Positions 8,505 through 17,416 of a stretch of DNA of 64,000 nt are shown here, piece by piece. Source of the DNA: Sulfurospirillum diekertiae. GTDB taxonomy: Bacteria > Campylobacterota > Campylobacteria > Campylobacterales > Sulfurospirillaceae. Position numbers and translations under genes: made by a program. The notes beneath the pieces are model-generated. The model ran no database searches. It was given only the letters and a program-made list of their open reading frames with translations, and was not told the origin of the DNA. The first letter of the stretch is position 1. The number at the start of each line of letters is the position of its first letter. Where the stretch lies: assembly GCF_002309535.1 (NCBI RefSeq), contig NZ_CP023275.1, positions 434,001 to 498,000 of the forward strand. Direction: 5' to 3'.

Positions 8505-10009
8505 TGCACTGGATAGAACTAAGTTATCTTTTGCCCCTGATAATCATTGCAAGTGGAGCCATCGTATTGATGCTTCTCTCTCCGCTTGAGCGTTTTTCAA
8601 TGGAGCGCTTTTCACTCTTTACTTTTCTTGTTTTGCTTATGGCATTAAGTGCGGATTTATACTATTTTGGAGATCTTTTTACCGCTTTCCCCTTGCAAAA
8701 TATTTTTTCTAAAATGCTGATTGTCGATAGCTATTCGGTCTATTTTGATGCACTCATCCTCAGTGGTGCTCTGGTGACTGCTTTGATTGGAACACACTAT
8801 TTCCAAGCGAAGCGTCATTTTAAAAAAGAGTTCTTTTCCCTTTTTCTTTTTTCTGTTTTTGGCATGATGCTATTGGTACACGCCAATGAGCTTATAACGG
8901 CGTTTATCGCCCTTGAGATTGCGTCACTTTCTCTTTATGTCATGATAGGTTTTCAAAAAATACATGACAAACGTGTGGAAGCCAGTTACCAATACTTAGT
9001 GCTTGGCTCTATCTCTGGCGCATTTTTCCTCTTAGGTTCTGTGCTGATTTACGCAGGGCTTGGTACAACCATTTTAGGTGATCTTGGGAAAGCCTTGGAT
9101 ATCCTTATGGGTAAAGATGTTTCCCTTATTGTCATTGGTGGCACATTTATTCTCGTGACATTTTTGTTTAAAATTTCCGCATTTCCCTTTCAAAACTGGA
9201 CGATTGATGTCTATGATGGCTCACCACTACCTGTTACAGCGTTTATGGCGGCAACGTTTAAAGTGGCTATTTTTGGCTTTGTACTTCGCTTAATGCTCAT
9301 TGACCTTGACCCGATTCGTGACATGTGGGATACACTCTTTGTCGTGGTTATTTTAGCGACGTTGCTTTACGGAACATTTTTAGCGATCATTCAAGAGAGC
9401 TTGAAGCGAATGCTTGCCGCTTCGAGTATTGTTCACACAGGCTATCTGCTTATTGCCTTTGTCTCCATCGGCTACGCAGGGGAGAGCGCCTCTTCGTCCA
9501 TTATTTTCTATCTGGTGGCCTATTTTCTCTCCGCGATGGGTGCATTTGGACTCATTTCGTACATTGCCGCTGATGAGCATGTCCGTGTTACGTATGAGGA
9601 TTTTCGTGGCTTTGCGCATGTGCATCCTTATATGGCGGCAATGCTCAGTATTTTTATGCTCTCTTTAGCAGGAATTCCCAGTACCATTGGCTTTGTGGGT
9701 AAGTTTTACATCTTTACCGGGGCGATTGAAGCTGGGTATACCTTTCTTGCTGTGTGCGGTATCATCGCCACATTCATTTCCATCTACTACTATTTTAAGC
9801 TCATTGCGCTCATGTACTTTTACCCCGCATGTGAAAAAGAGGGAGCTCAGATTCCAACGCTTAGCGGCATTACGCCTATTACCATTGGAGTGATTGCCAT
9901 AGCCGTTATTTGGGGCGGTATCGGTAACACCTTCATCGCTTATTTCCCAGGCGTGGACTTCTTAATCGATACGGCGAGACTTTCATATATGTCGTTGTTT
10001 ATCAAGTGA
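8501..10009 (+). CDS. nuoN: NADH-quinone oxidoreductase subunit N
   Basis: This is the third antiporter-like subunit, 502 residues. Recognisable are ITAFIALEIASLSLYVMIGF (TM5 Glu), KISAFPFQNWTIDVYDGSPL (TM7 Lys) and MLAASSIVHTGYLLIAF. It is the last gene of the plus-strand half operon. Only four bases separate its stop from the stop of the convergent GGDEF gene and no terminator is visible between them, so transcripts from both sides probably run into each other. Confidence 0.95.
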   Translation: MMHWIELSYLLPLIIIASGAIVLMLLSPLERFSMERFSLFTFLVLLMALSADLYYFGDLFTAFPLQNIFSKMLIVDSYSVYFDALILSGALVTALIGTHYFQAKRHFKKEFFSLFLFSVFGMMLLVHANELITAFIALEIASLSLYVMIGFQKIHDKRVEASYQYLVLGSISGAFFLLGSVLIYAGLGTTILGDLGKALDILMGKDVSLIVIGGTFILVTFLFKISAFPFQNWTIDVYDGSPLPVTAFMAATFKVAIFGFVLRLMLIDLDPIRDMWDTLFVVVILATLLYGTFLAIIQESLKRMLAASSIVHTGYLLIAFVSIGYAGESASSSIIFYLVAYFLSAMGAFGLISYIAADEHVRVTYEDFRGFAHVHPYMAAMLSIFMLSLAGIPSTIGFVGKFYIFTGAIEAGYTFLAVCGIIATFISIYYYFKLIALMYFYPACEKEGAQIPTLSGITPITIGVIAIAVIWGGIGNTFIAYFPGVDFLIDTARLSYMSLFIK

Positions 10010-10013
10010 TTTA

Positions 10014-12026
10014 TTATGTGTTCTCATTGTAAAAACAGCTTTTATGACGTCCGGTTTGTTTTGCTTCATATAAGGCACTATCCGCATTTTTGAGAATAAT
10101 CTTAGCATCTTGAGTCCCTGTAAAGAGTATGCCACCTAAAGAGATACTCAGTGAATAACTTTTTTCATTATAGATAAAAGGATCGATAAAGGCATCTTGA
10201 ACTTTTTGTGCCAAAGCTTTCATATACTGAGTTGCAAACGTTTTCGTGTCTCCAAGATCTTCGAGCAGGATAACAAACTCATCCCCACCGAGCCTTGCGA
10301 TACTATCGCCTTGTCGTAAAGAGTTTTGAAGCCTTCTTGCCATATCTTGTAGCAGTAAATCTCCCACATCGTGCCCTAATTCGTCATTAATACGTTTGAA
10401 ATAATCTAAATCTAAAAAGAAAATGGCACCAAAGGTTTGATAGCGTTTAGCACTAACGATAGCCCGTTCAATTCTATCCATAAGGAGTCTTCTGTTGGGA
10501 AGGTCGGTTAATGGGTCATAAAAGGCAAGATGTTCCATCTCTTCTTCGGCACGTTTACGATCACTAATGTCTTCCTTAATCGCAATGAAATGTGTAATAT
10601 TTCCATGATCATCGCTAACAGGGGTAATCTGTAATGATTCATAGTACAGTTGCCCATTTTTTCGTTTATTGATTACTTCTCCATGCCATGGTTGATTGGA
10701 AAGAATCGTTTCCCACATATGGGTATAAAATATTTTTTCTTGCTTTCCTGAGCCAACAAGTTCATGGGGCGTGTGACCAAGCGCTTCCCCTAAATGATAA
10801 CCTGTAATTTCCTAAAAACCTTTACTGACCCATTCTATAATGGCATCTTTATTGGTGATAACCACCGCATTGGTTGTCGCCTCTAAGGCAGTTGATAAGA
10901 GTTTCATCTTCTCTTCCAATGCTTTTCTCTCTCCAATATCTCTAAAGGCAAAAACCATGCCGAGTGCTTGATTCTCATAAACAATGCTATTGCCAAAAAT
11001 TTCCACTGGAATCATTCGAGAATCTTTACATGTAAAATATTCCGTATCATTTTTCCAGGCACTTTTGGTTACAAGCGCTTTATACATAGGGCACTCTTCT
11101 AGAGGGATAATAGCTCCATTAAGAGTGTGTGAATGGAAAAGCCTATGCGCTTGTTTTCCTATCATCTCTTCTTCGGTATAACCAAGAATAGAGCATGCCT
11201 TAGCGTTGACTAGTAAAATAATTCCCTCTAAATCAACAGCATAAACACCTTCATCTAAAGAGTTGATGATCGTCTCAATCCAGTGTTTCCTTTGTTTCAT
11301 TTCATCTGATGTGTCTTGCAACTCTTTTTGTGTTGTTTTGACTTTTTCGATCATGAGATTAAAAGCATTCACAACTTTTGCTGTTTCCCTGAGCCCACCT
11401 TGAAGTTGGATAGGTGCAAAATAGCCATTACCAAGGTCTATCGTTGATTGCTCTAGAGCACTTAATTGTTCTAAACTACGGTAGAGTGTTAGCCAAAGCC
11501 CTAAAAAATCCAAAAGAATAATGGCAAACATAACACCAAAATGGACTCTAAAATCATTCCATATGCGATTGCTAAAGCTTTGGATACTGAGTCTCACCGC
11601 AATGGAACCATAGTCAATCCCGCCTATTGAAATGTGGGTTTGTCCATAACTATCACAAAGTCCAAACAGAGTTTCAAACCATTGTGGGGTATCTTTTGGC
11701 TCATCAGCATCACTGCTTTGAAGTGATTTCCCCTTTGCATCATAAAATACAATATTTTGCACATAAGGAGAAGTGACGTAACCATTGAGTTGTTGTTGGA
11801 TAGTTTCATAATCGCCAATAACGATTGATTCAGATAAGAAAATAGGAAGCATTTTTAACGTTTGTTCTTTTTGCATCTCTAAATCATGAAGAGCATCTTT
11901 TGCATCTTGCTTGGTTAACATAATTAAGATAAGTCCACCTGCAAAAAGAAGCGAAAAACTGATTGCAATAAAGATACGATGGGCAAAAGATAAATGAGCC
12001 CATATAGATATGAAAATTCTTTTCAT
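10014..12026 (-). pseudogene. membrane PAS-PAS-GGDEF diguanylate cyclase, interrupted by an in-frame amber codon
   Basis: The reading frame runs from 12026 to 10014 (about 671 codons) with a single TAG at 10812-10814. The part before it (404 residues) has a transmembrane segment near residue 20, a periplasmic region, a second segment (FGVMFAIILLDFLGLWLTLY), a HAMP-like linker, one PAS domain (WIETIINSLDEGVYAVDLEG) and the start of a second. After the TAG the same frame continues EITGYHLGEALGHTP, completes that PAS, and ends in an active-type GGDEF domain (ARLGGDEFVILLED) with an RQGD I-site five residues upstream. The product would make c-di-GMP under control of the binding protein encoded just upstream (ATGA overlap). 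A true nonsense mutation, readthrough, or a base error are all possible. Confidence 0.8.
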
Positions 12027-12864
12027 GGCTTCTTCTTTATGAAGGAATGAGCATAAAAATCACGGTAACTTTGGTATTCATTAGTAGAAGAATATGTAAA
12101 GCCAAAAGGTGAATCTTGTGTAATGAGCCTAGCAGACGCTTCAAGAATTTTGATTCCTTCTGGGTCGCTATTCATTTGCTCGAAAGCATTTTGAATCGCC
12201 TGAATGACATCCTGAGGTATGCGAGGATGTGCTGAAATTGGGATATTGAGAAATTTTTGGGATTCCCATAAAACGCGATACGATATATTTTCACGACGGG
12301 CATAAGCACTCATCACTTGACTGTTAACAGCCGCAACCATTACTTTTCCTACTTTAAGTTGTGCCATAATGCCCTCTTGATTGCCTCCGAAAAGGGGATG
12401 ACATTAATCCCTTGATGTCTTAAATAGTCCGTAGGAACGGCATATCCGACAAAAGCAGTTAAGGAAGGGAATCCTACTTCTTTGCCTTCAAGATCCTGAA
12501 GTGCAGATAAAGAAGAGTTGGTTAACGTGACAATTTGCCCTGTGATTGCTTGGTCTCTTGGGCGTAAAATGACTTGATAATTTGCCTCTGCCATTTTAGG
12601 GCTAAAGATGGTATTGGAGTAAACAAAGTCATAGGTACCTTTTTGGATTGCCAAATTTGACTCAGGGGCTGTGCGTGCAACTTTGAGAACAAGGAGTACA
12701 CCACTTTTAGATGAGACGTAGGTCAAAATAGGGTTCCAATATTGTGCTGTTAACAGAGCATTCCGTTGAGCAAGAACCCCAAAGGTATAAGGAGTATTTT
12801 CAGCAGCGACTAAGAAGAAGAAACTGAAACAATATAAAATCATTGTTATGCGTTTTAAAAACAT
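12023..12864 (-). pseudogene. PhnD-like periplasmic substrate-binding protein, interrupted by a one-base frameshift
   Basis: The N-terminal frame (12864-12349) begins with a signal peptide (MFLKRITMILYCFSFFFLVAA) and a PhnD/phosphate-phosphonate-type binding domain: FGVLAQRNALLTAQYWNPIL, YDFVYSNTIFSPKMAEANYQ, LEGKEVGFPSLTAFVGYAVP. The C-terminal frame (12367-12023) continues MAQLKVGKVMVAAVNSQVMS to the end of the domain. Adding one G at the CC run 12387-12388 (plus strand) restores FSGGNQEGIMAQLKVGKV across the junction. No transporter permease or ATPase is nearby; instead the gene overlaps a membrane PAS-GGDEF gene, so the protein probably serves as the periplasmic ligand sensor of that cyclase. 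Its ligand is unknown. Confidence 0.75.
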
Positions 12865-12978
12865 CTGTATGTCCCCTCTCCAAGAGGCTCAGATTCATCT
12901 TTTACAAATGAATGAACCATTTACATGAATACAAGCGTAACAATAATTAGCTTAATATTGTCAAAATCAAGGGGTGTT
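12865..12978. other. intergenic between nuoF end and PhnD-like gene start
   Basis: This 114-base spacer holds the upstream region of the minus-strand PhnD-like gene, with GGGGAC just before its start codon. No terminator for nuoF sits at its other end. Confidence 0.35.
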
Positions 12979-14223
12979 TCAATGGAGCAGCGCCTCAAAC
13001 TCCTCACGAAATTTTTTAAGATAACTCTGCGCGATAAAAGCTACCGATGGGGCAAAAACACAGATGGTTTTACCATTGAGCATATCGCACGCATCAAGAA
13101 TGGTATCGAAGTCTTCTTTAGTTCCTTTGCCAGCCAAAATTTTGGCTAAAATACGATCCACCCAGCCTGTACCTTCACGACAAGGAGTGCATTGACCACA
13201 AGATTCATGGTGGTAAAACTCAAAAAGATTTTTCATCACTTCAGGGATGCTGACATCTTCATCCATCACTATGATTCCGCCTGTACCTAAAGCTGAGCCG
13301 TGGGCTTTAAGGTTTTCGTAATCAAGCGTTATATCGTCGATCTCATCAGCTTTTAAAATTTGTACCGACGAGCCACCAGGAATAATAGCTTTGAGTTTCT
13401 TGCCATTTTTAATACCACCACACAGATCGTAAATGACCTCTTTCATTGAAGTGCCATACGGCAGTTCATAAACTCCCGGGTGCTCTACATGCCCACTGAC
13501 GCCAAAGAGCATCGTGCCGGGGGATTCTTTGGTGCCATACATTTGGTACGCACCATAGCCCTCGTTGATGATGTATGGTACACTCGCAATGGTTTCAACA
13601 TTGTTCACGACCGTTGGATTGCCAAAAAACCACTCAGGCTCTTTACCTTTGGGCTTAAGCCTAGGATGTCCGCGTTTGCCCTCAAGAGATTCTAAAAGGG
13701 CTGTTTTTTCACCACAGATGTACGCACCTGCCCCTTTGTGAATCGTTACATGTAAAGCATAATTGTTCCCGAGAATGGTCTCACCCAAAATGCCTGCCTC
13801 ATATGCTTCGTTAATCGCTTCTTGCAGACGATTCATCCAAAAGACGTATTCACCACGAATATAAACATACGCATGATGCGCGCCAATGGCATAGCTTGAG
13901 CAGATGATGCCCTCAATGAGAAGATGCGGGTCAAACTCTAAAATCTGACGGTCTTTAAATGTACCAGGTTCTCCTTCATCGGCATTGATCACCAAATAAA
14001 CAGGTTTATCACCGTTTTTAGGAATCAGCCGCCATTTATCACCGGTATGCGCTCCACCACCGCCTTTGCCACGGAGTCCACTTTTTTCGACTTCTGTCGT
14101 GACTTCATCGGGGCTCATTTTAAAAAGTTTTTCTAAAGAGGCGTATCTTCCATTTTCTCTAGCAACGCAGAGTGTGTATGCTTCAGGAATATCAAAATTT
14201 TTACTGACCAATTTCACCATCAT
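12979..14223 (-). CDS. nuoF: NADH-quinone oxidoreductase subunit F (NADH- and FMN-binding)
   Basis: This is the NADH-oxidising subunit, 414 residues. The glycine-rich nucleotide/FMN region GLRGKGGGGAHTGDKWRLIP, the VINADEGEPGTFKDR loop, GAGAYICGEKTALLESLEG and the N3 cluster motif ESCGQCTPCREG with a distal Cys (NGKTICVFAP) are all present. Campylobacter and Helicobacter complex I lacks NuoE/NuoF and uses other electron donors, so an intact NADH module is notable here. The start ATG overlaps the nuoE stop (ATGA). It is the last gene of the minus-strand half operon. Confidence 0.95.
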   Translation of the reverse strand: MMVKLVSKNFDIPEAYTLCVARENGRYASLEKLFKMSPDEVTTEVEKSGLRGKGGGGAHTGDKWRLIPKNGDKPVYLVINADEGEPGTFKDRQILEFDPHLLIEGIICSSYAIGAHHAYVYIRGEYVFWMNRLQEAINEAYEAGILGETILGNNYALHVTIHKGAGAYICGEKTALLESLEGKRGHPRLKPKGKEPEWFFGNPTVVNNVETIASVPYIINEGYGAYQMYGTKESPGTMLFGVSGHVEHPGVYELPYGTSMKEVIYDLCGGIKNGKKLKAIIPGGSSVQILKADEIDDITLDYENLKAHGSALGTGGIIVMDEDVSIPEVMKNLFEFYHHESCGQCTPCREGTGWVDRILAKILAGKGTKEDFDTILDACDMLNGKTICVFAPSVAFIAQSYLKKFREEFEALLH

Positions 14224-14699
14224 TTTGAGAGTTCCTCCAAAAGCGCATCGAGCTTTTCAATCGTGAGGTTTTCAATGTAATCATCATTGAGGCGCATGCA
14301 AGGGCTCGTACCACATGAGCCTAGACACTCGACTAAAGAGAGGGTAAATTTGCCATCTTTACTTGTTTCACCAGCTCGTATACCAAGACGTTCTTGCAAA
14401 TGTTCTTGCAATGTTTTAGAGCCTGCAAGCATACAAGAGAGTGTTTTGCACAGTTGCAAATGGTATGTTCCGATAGGTTGGAGGTTGAACATCGTGTAAA
14501 AAGAGGCAACGGAGTAAACATCCATCGCGGAACATTCCAGTTTTTTAGCAATATATTGCATGGCATCCAAACTGATCCACCCTTCTTGGTACTGAACCAT
14601 CCATAAAGAGGGAAGCATAAGGGAGTTTTTATCGGGGTAACGCTCTAAGAGGTCACTGAATTTTTCCTCATTTGCGTGATTGAATGAAAACGTATTCAT
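14220..14699 (-). CDS. nuoE: NADH-quinone oxidoreductase subunit E
   Basis: This is a thioredoxin-fold [2Fe-2S] subunit (cluster N1a) pairing with NuoF, 159 residues. The four Cys ligands are in CKTLSC and ECLGSCG. The N-terminal helical part (DKNSLMLPSLWMVQYQEGW) is typical of the family. It overlaps nuoD and nuoF by four bases at either end, so expression is coupled. Confidence 0.95.
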   Translation of the reverse strand: MNTFSFNHANEEKFSDLLERYPDKNSLMLPSLWMVQYQEGWISLDAMQYIAKKLECSAMDVYSVASFYTMFNLQPIGTYHLQLCKTLSCMLAGSKTLQEHLQERLGIRAGETSKDGKFTLSLVECLGSCGTSPCMRLNDDYIENLTIEKLDALLEELSK

Positions 14700-16363
14700 C
14701 GATCTAACTCCCCTGCAATGATATTAAGACTTCCTAAGGTTAAAACGGCATCTGCAATCATAGATCCTTCGATAATGCGAGGATACGCAGCCATCGCGTA
14801 AAAACAAGGAGGTCTGACTTTGACTTTATAAGGTGTGCCACTGCCATCACTGACAATAAAAAAGCCAAGCTCTCCGTTTGCTCCTTCTATCGCTCGATAA
14901 TACTCGGAAGCAGGTACTTTAACACCTTCATAAATGAGCTTAAACTGGTTCATTAAGCCTTCAATGTTGGTGTAAACCTCTTTTTTAGGCGGTAAAGAGA
15001 TCGCATGGTCTTGCACGCAAATAGCACCCTCTGGCAATCTTTGCATCGCTTGATGAATGATGCGTGTACTCTGTTTGATCTCTTCAAAACGTACCATCAT
15101 GCGGTCATACACATCTCCAACACTACCCAGTGCGATGTCAAAATCAAACGTCTCATAATGATAATAAGGAGCTGTGACACGAAGATCGTAAGCAACACCA
15201 CTGGCTCTAAGATTGGGCCCGCTAAGTCCTCGATTGATGGCATCCTCTTTACTGATAATGCCTACATTTTGTGTGCGATCATGAAAAATACGGTTGTGTT
15301 CAATAAGTTTTAGCGTTTCACCCACACCTTGTTCGATCTCTTTAAGGCAGACGTTTAAGTCATTTTCAAAACCGTCATACAAGTCATGACTCATTCCTCC
15401 AATGCGCATATAAGAGTTCGTAAGGCGCGCTCCTGTCAGTTTTGAGAGAAGATCATACACTTTTTCACGGGGATTATAGAGGTACCAGTAATTGGTAAGT
15501 GCTCCCATATCGACTAAGATAGCCGCCAAACAGACCAAATGGTCGATGATGCGAGAAAGCTCTCCAATGATAACGCGAATAAATTTAGCACGCTCTGGTA
15601 AATCTACCCCTAAAATGCCCTCAACCGCGTGTGCATAAGCGATGTTGTTCAAAATGGCGGAACAGTAATTGAGCCTATCGGTATAGGGAATGATTTGGTT
15701 GTAGGTATGGTTTTCGCATGATTTCTCAAAGCCTCGATGCAAGTAACCGATCTCACTCACCGCACAGGTGATGTTTTCGCCATCCAGTGCCACAAAGGTA
15801 CGAATGGTTCCATGACTCGCAGGGTGCGCAGGACCTAGGTTCAGAAACATCAACTCATCTTGTGGAGTGAAGCCTTTGGTTTTCAAACAAGGGGTCATTT
15901 CATCCATAAGATCATCGCTTTGATGACAGAGTTGCCCTTGTGTAATAGGATAGTCTTTACGTAATGGATGTCCCTTAAATTCTTTGTGATTTAAAATGCG
16001 TTTGAGATTCGGATGGTTTTTAAAATGAATGCCGTATTGATCCCAAATCTCTCGCTCTGCCCAGTTGGCACTTTTAAATAAAGAGGTAATACTCTGCGTG
16101 GCAAGCGAACTATCGATATACGTTTTAAGGGTAATGAGGTTGTTAAAATTTTGATCGCGCAAAATATAAACAATGGCAAAACGCTCCGATTGATTCTTTA
16201 CATGTAAATAATCAATGGCGGTCATATCAACTAAAAAGGTGTATTTATCTTCCTCAAATAGCGTTTGCAATGCTTTTAAAATAAGCTCTTTATCTAAGAC
16301 AAATGCGCCATGTCTATCTATTGTATAAGCGTCCGCAAACGTTTCTTTAAAAGTTTTAGGCAT
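14696..16363 (-). CDS. nuoCD: NADH-quinone oxidoreductase fused subunits C/D
   Basis: The first 150 or so residues are NuoC (SANWAEREIWDQYGIHFKNH, GHPLRKDYPI) and the rest is NuoD (LNLGPAHPASHGTIRTFVAL, EIGYLHRGFEK, the C-terminal GELDR). The 49-kDa-like NuoD part helps form the quinone site. Campylobacter keeps nuoC and nuoD as separate genes; fusion is known in E. coli and some other groups, so this complex I belongs to a different lineage. I chose the ATG at 16363 because AAAGGAG lies six bases upstream; a further in-frame ATG at 16393 lies deep inside nuoB. The gene overlaps nuoB by eight bases. One TTTACATGTAAA (16197) is read as YLHVKN. Confidence 0.94.
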   Translation of the reverse strand: MPKTFKETFADAYTIDRHGAFVLDKELILKALQTLFEEDKYTFLVDMTAIDYLHVKNQSERFAIVYILRDQNFNNLITLKTYIDSSLATQSITSLFKSANWAEREIWDQYGIHFKNHPNLKRILNHKEFKGHPLRKDYPITQGQLCHQSDDLMDEMTPCLKTKGFTPQDELMFLNLGPAHPASHGTIRTFVALDGENITCAVSEIGYLHRGFEKSCENHTYNQIIPYTDRLNYCSAILNNIAYAHAVEGILGVDLPERAKFIRVIIGELSRIIDHLVCLAAILVDMGALTNYWYLYNPREKVYDLLSKLTGARLTNSYMRIGGMSHDLYDGFENDLNVCLKEIEQGVGETLKLIEHNRIFHDRTQNVGIISKEDAINRGLSGPNLRASGVAYDLRVTAPYYHYETFDFDIALGSVGDVYDRMMVRFEEIKQSTRIIHQAMQRLPEGAICVQDHAISLPPKKEVYTNIEGLMNQFKLIYEGVKVPASEYYRAIEGANGELGFFIVSDGSGTPYKVKVRPPCFYAMAAYPRIIEGSMIADAVLTLGSLNIIAGELDR

Positions 16364-16874
16364 CCAGTGCTCCTTTAAAGACGCGTTTGGCACGATCTTC
16401 TAAAAGACTTTGTGAGGCTTGTATTTTTTGAATTTCCAAGAGAGCATCTAAAAACGCCTCTGGTCGAGGAGGGCAGCCTGCGACATAGACATCCACAGGA
16501 ATGATGCTATCAATACCTTGAAGAGTGGTATAGTTGTCATAAAAGCCTCCACTGCACGCACAAGCTCCCGCACTGATAACCCATTTAGGTTCGCTCATTT
16601 GGTCGTAAATCTTTTTTAGAATAGGTGCTTGTTTGTAGCTAATTGTTCCCGCAATAATAAGCAGGTCAGCTTGACGAGGGGAAAACCGTACCACTTCTGC
16701 CCCAAAACGTGAAATGTCATATTTGCTACTGGCAACACTCATAAATTCAATGGCACAACACGCCGTTCCAAAAATGTAAGGCCACATAGAGGATTCTCGC
16801 GCCCAAGAAATAGCACTATCAAGTTTGGTGGTAATGAGGCTTTCGCCAAAAATTGCTTCTGCGCCTACTGCCAT
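16356..16874 (-). CDS. nuoB: NADH-quinone oxidoreductase subunit B
   Basis: This is the N2 cluster subunit next to the quinone site, 172 residues. It has the tandem-Cys motif FGTACCAIEFMS and the distal ligands in SAGACACSGGFYDNY and VYVAGCPPRPEAF. The start overlaps the nuoA end by ten bases. Length and motifs are normal. Confidence 0.95.
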   Translation of the reverse strand: MAVGAEAIFGESLITTKLDSAISWARESSMWPYIFGTACCAIEFMSVASSKYDISRFGAEVVRFSPRQADLLIIAGTISYKQAPILKKIYDQMSEPKWVISAGACACSGGFYDNYTTLQGIDSIIPVDVYVAGCPPRPEAFLDALLEIQKIQASQSLLEDRAKRVFKGALDA

Positions 16875-17227
16875 GAGAGTGCCTTTATACGATAAATGTA
16901 AATAAGTCCAAACAGAAGAAGCCCTATAAAGGTAAACATCTCAAAAAGTCCGAAAAGACTGAGTTCTCGAACATTGACGGCCCACGGAAACATAAAGATA
17001 ATTTCGACATCAAAGAGAACAAACAAAATAGCGACTAAATAAAATTTGGCGCTAAAGCGACTTTCACTGGAACCAATCGGTGAACTGATGCCGCTTTCAT
17101 ACAGACTATTTTTGGCTTTATTGCCTGTGTTGAGAGGACCCAATTTTTGACTGAGTAAAAAAAGTGTGGGAAGAAGAATGACCAGTAGAGCGACGAGTGA
17201 AGAAGCTAAAATAAGTTCTAATGACAT
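16865..17227 (-). CDS. nuoA: NADH-quinone oxidoreductase subunit A
   Basis: This is a three-helix membrane subunit, 120 residues, first gene of the minus-strand half operon nuoAB(CD)EF. It has the conserved YESGISSPIGSSESRFSAKF loop and FLVAILFVLFDVEIIFMFPWAV-like helix with the buried acidic pair DVE. Upstream, the minus strand shows a possible -10 (TATCAT) in the 189-base divergent region shared with the Pgp2-like gene. Confidence 0.93.
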   Translation of the reverse strand: MSLELILASSLVALLVILLPTLFLLSQKLGPLNTGNKAKNSLYESGISSPIGSSESRFSAKFYLVAILFVLFDVEIIFMFPWAVNVRELSLFGLFEMFTFIGLLLFGLIYIYRIKALSWQ

Positions 17228-17416
17228 AGGCGCATCTTTTGTTGAAGTTAGATAATTTCATGATAGCCAAAGATTTTTAAAACTTACGTAAAAAAAGAAA
17301 ATCAATTTATATTTGTCAAAAGAGGAGCTCTTAAGTCATTTTTTTATAGAATAGCCTCCAAAAATTGTATTAGGCTAATACTCGTTTGTGGTCACAGTCT
17401 ATTTGAGAGGGGATGT
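17228..17416. promoter_or_regulatory. divergent promoter region nuoA / LD-peptidase
   Basis: This 189-base region lies between two divergently read genes. A minus-strand TATCAT near 17258-17263 could serve nuoA, and AT-rich tracts typical of Campylobacterota promoters lie on the plus side. The plus-strand gene has GAGAGGGGATGT before its ATG. No coding potential is apparent. Confidence 0.4.

Noticed and set aside
12925-13149. 74-codon plus-strand frame opposite the nuoF end
   Set aside because: Antisense to conserved NuoF sequence and without a recognisable product.
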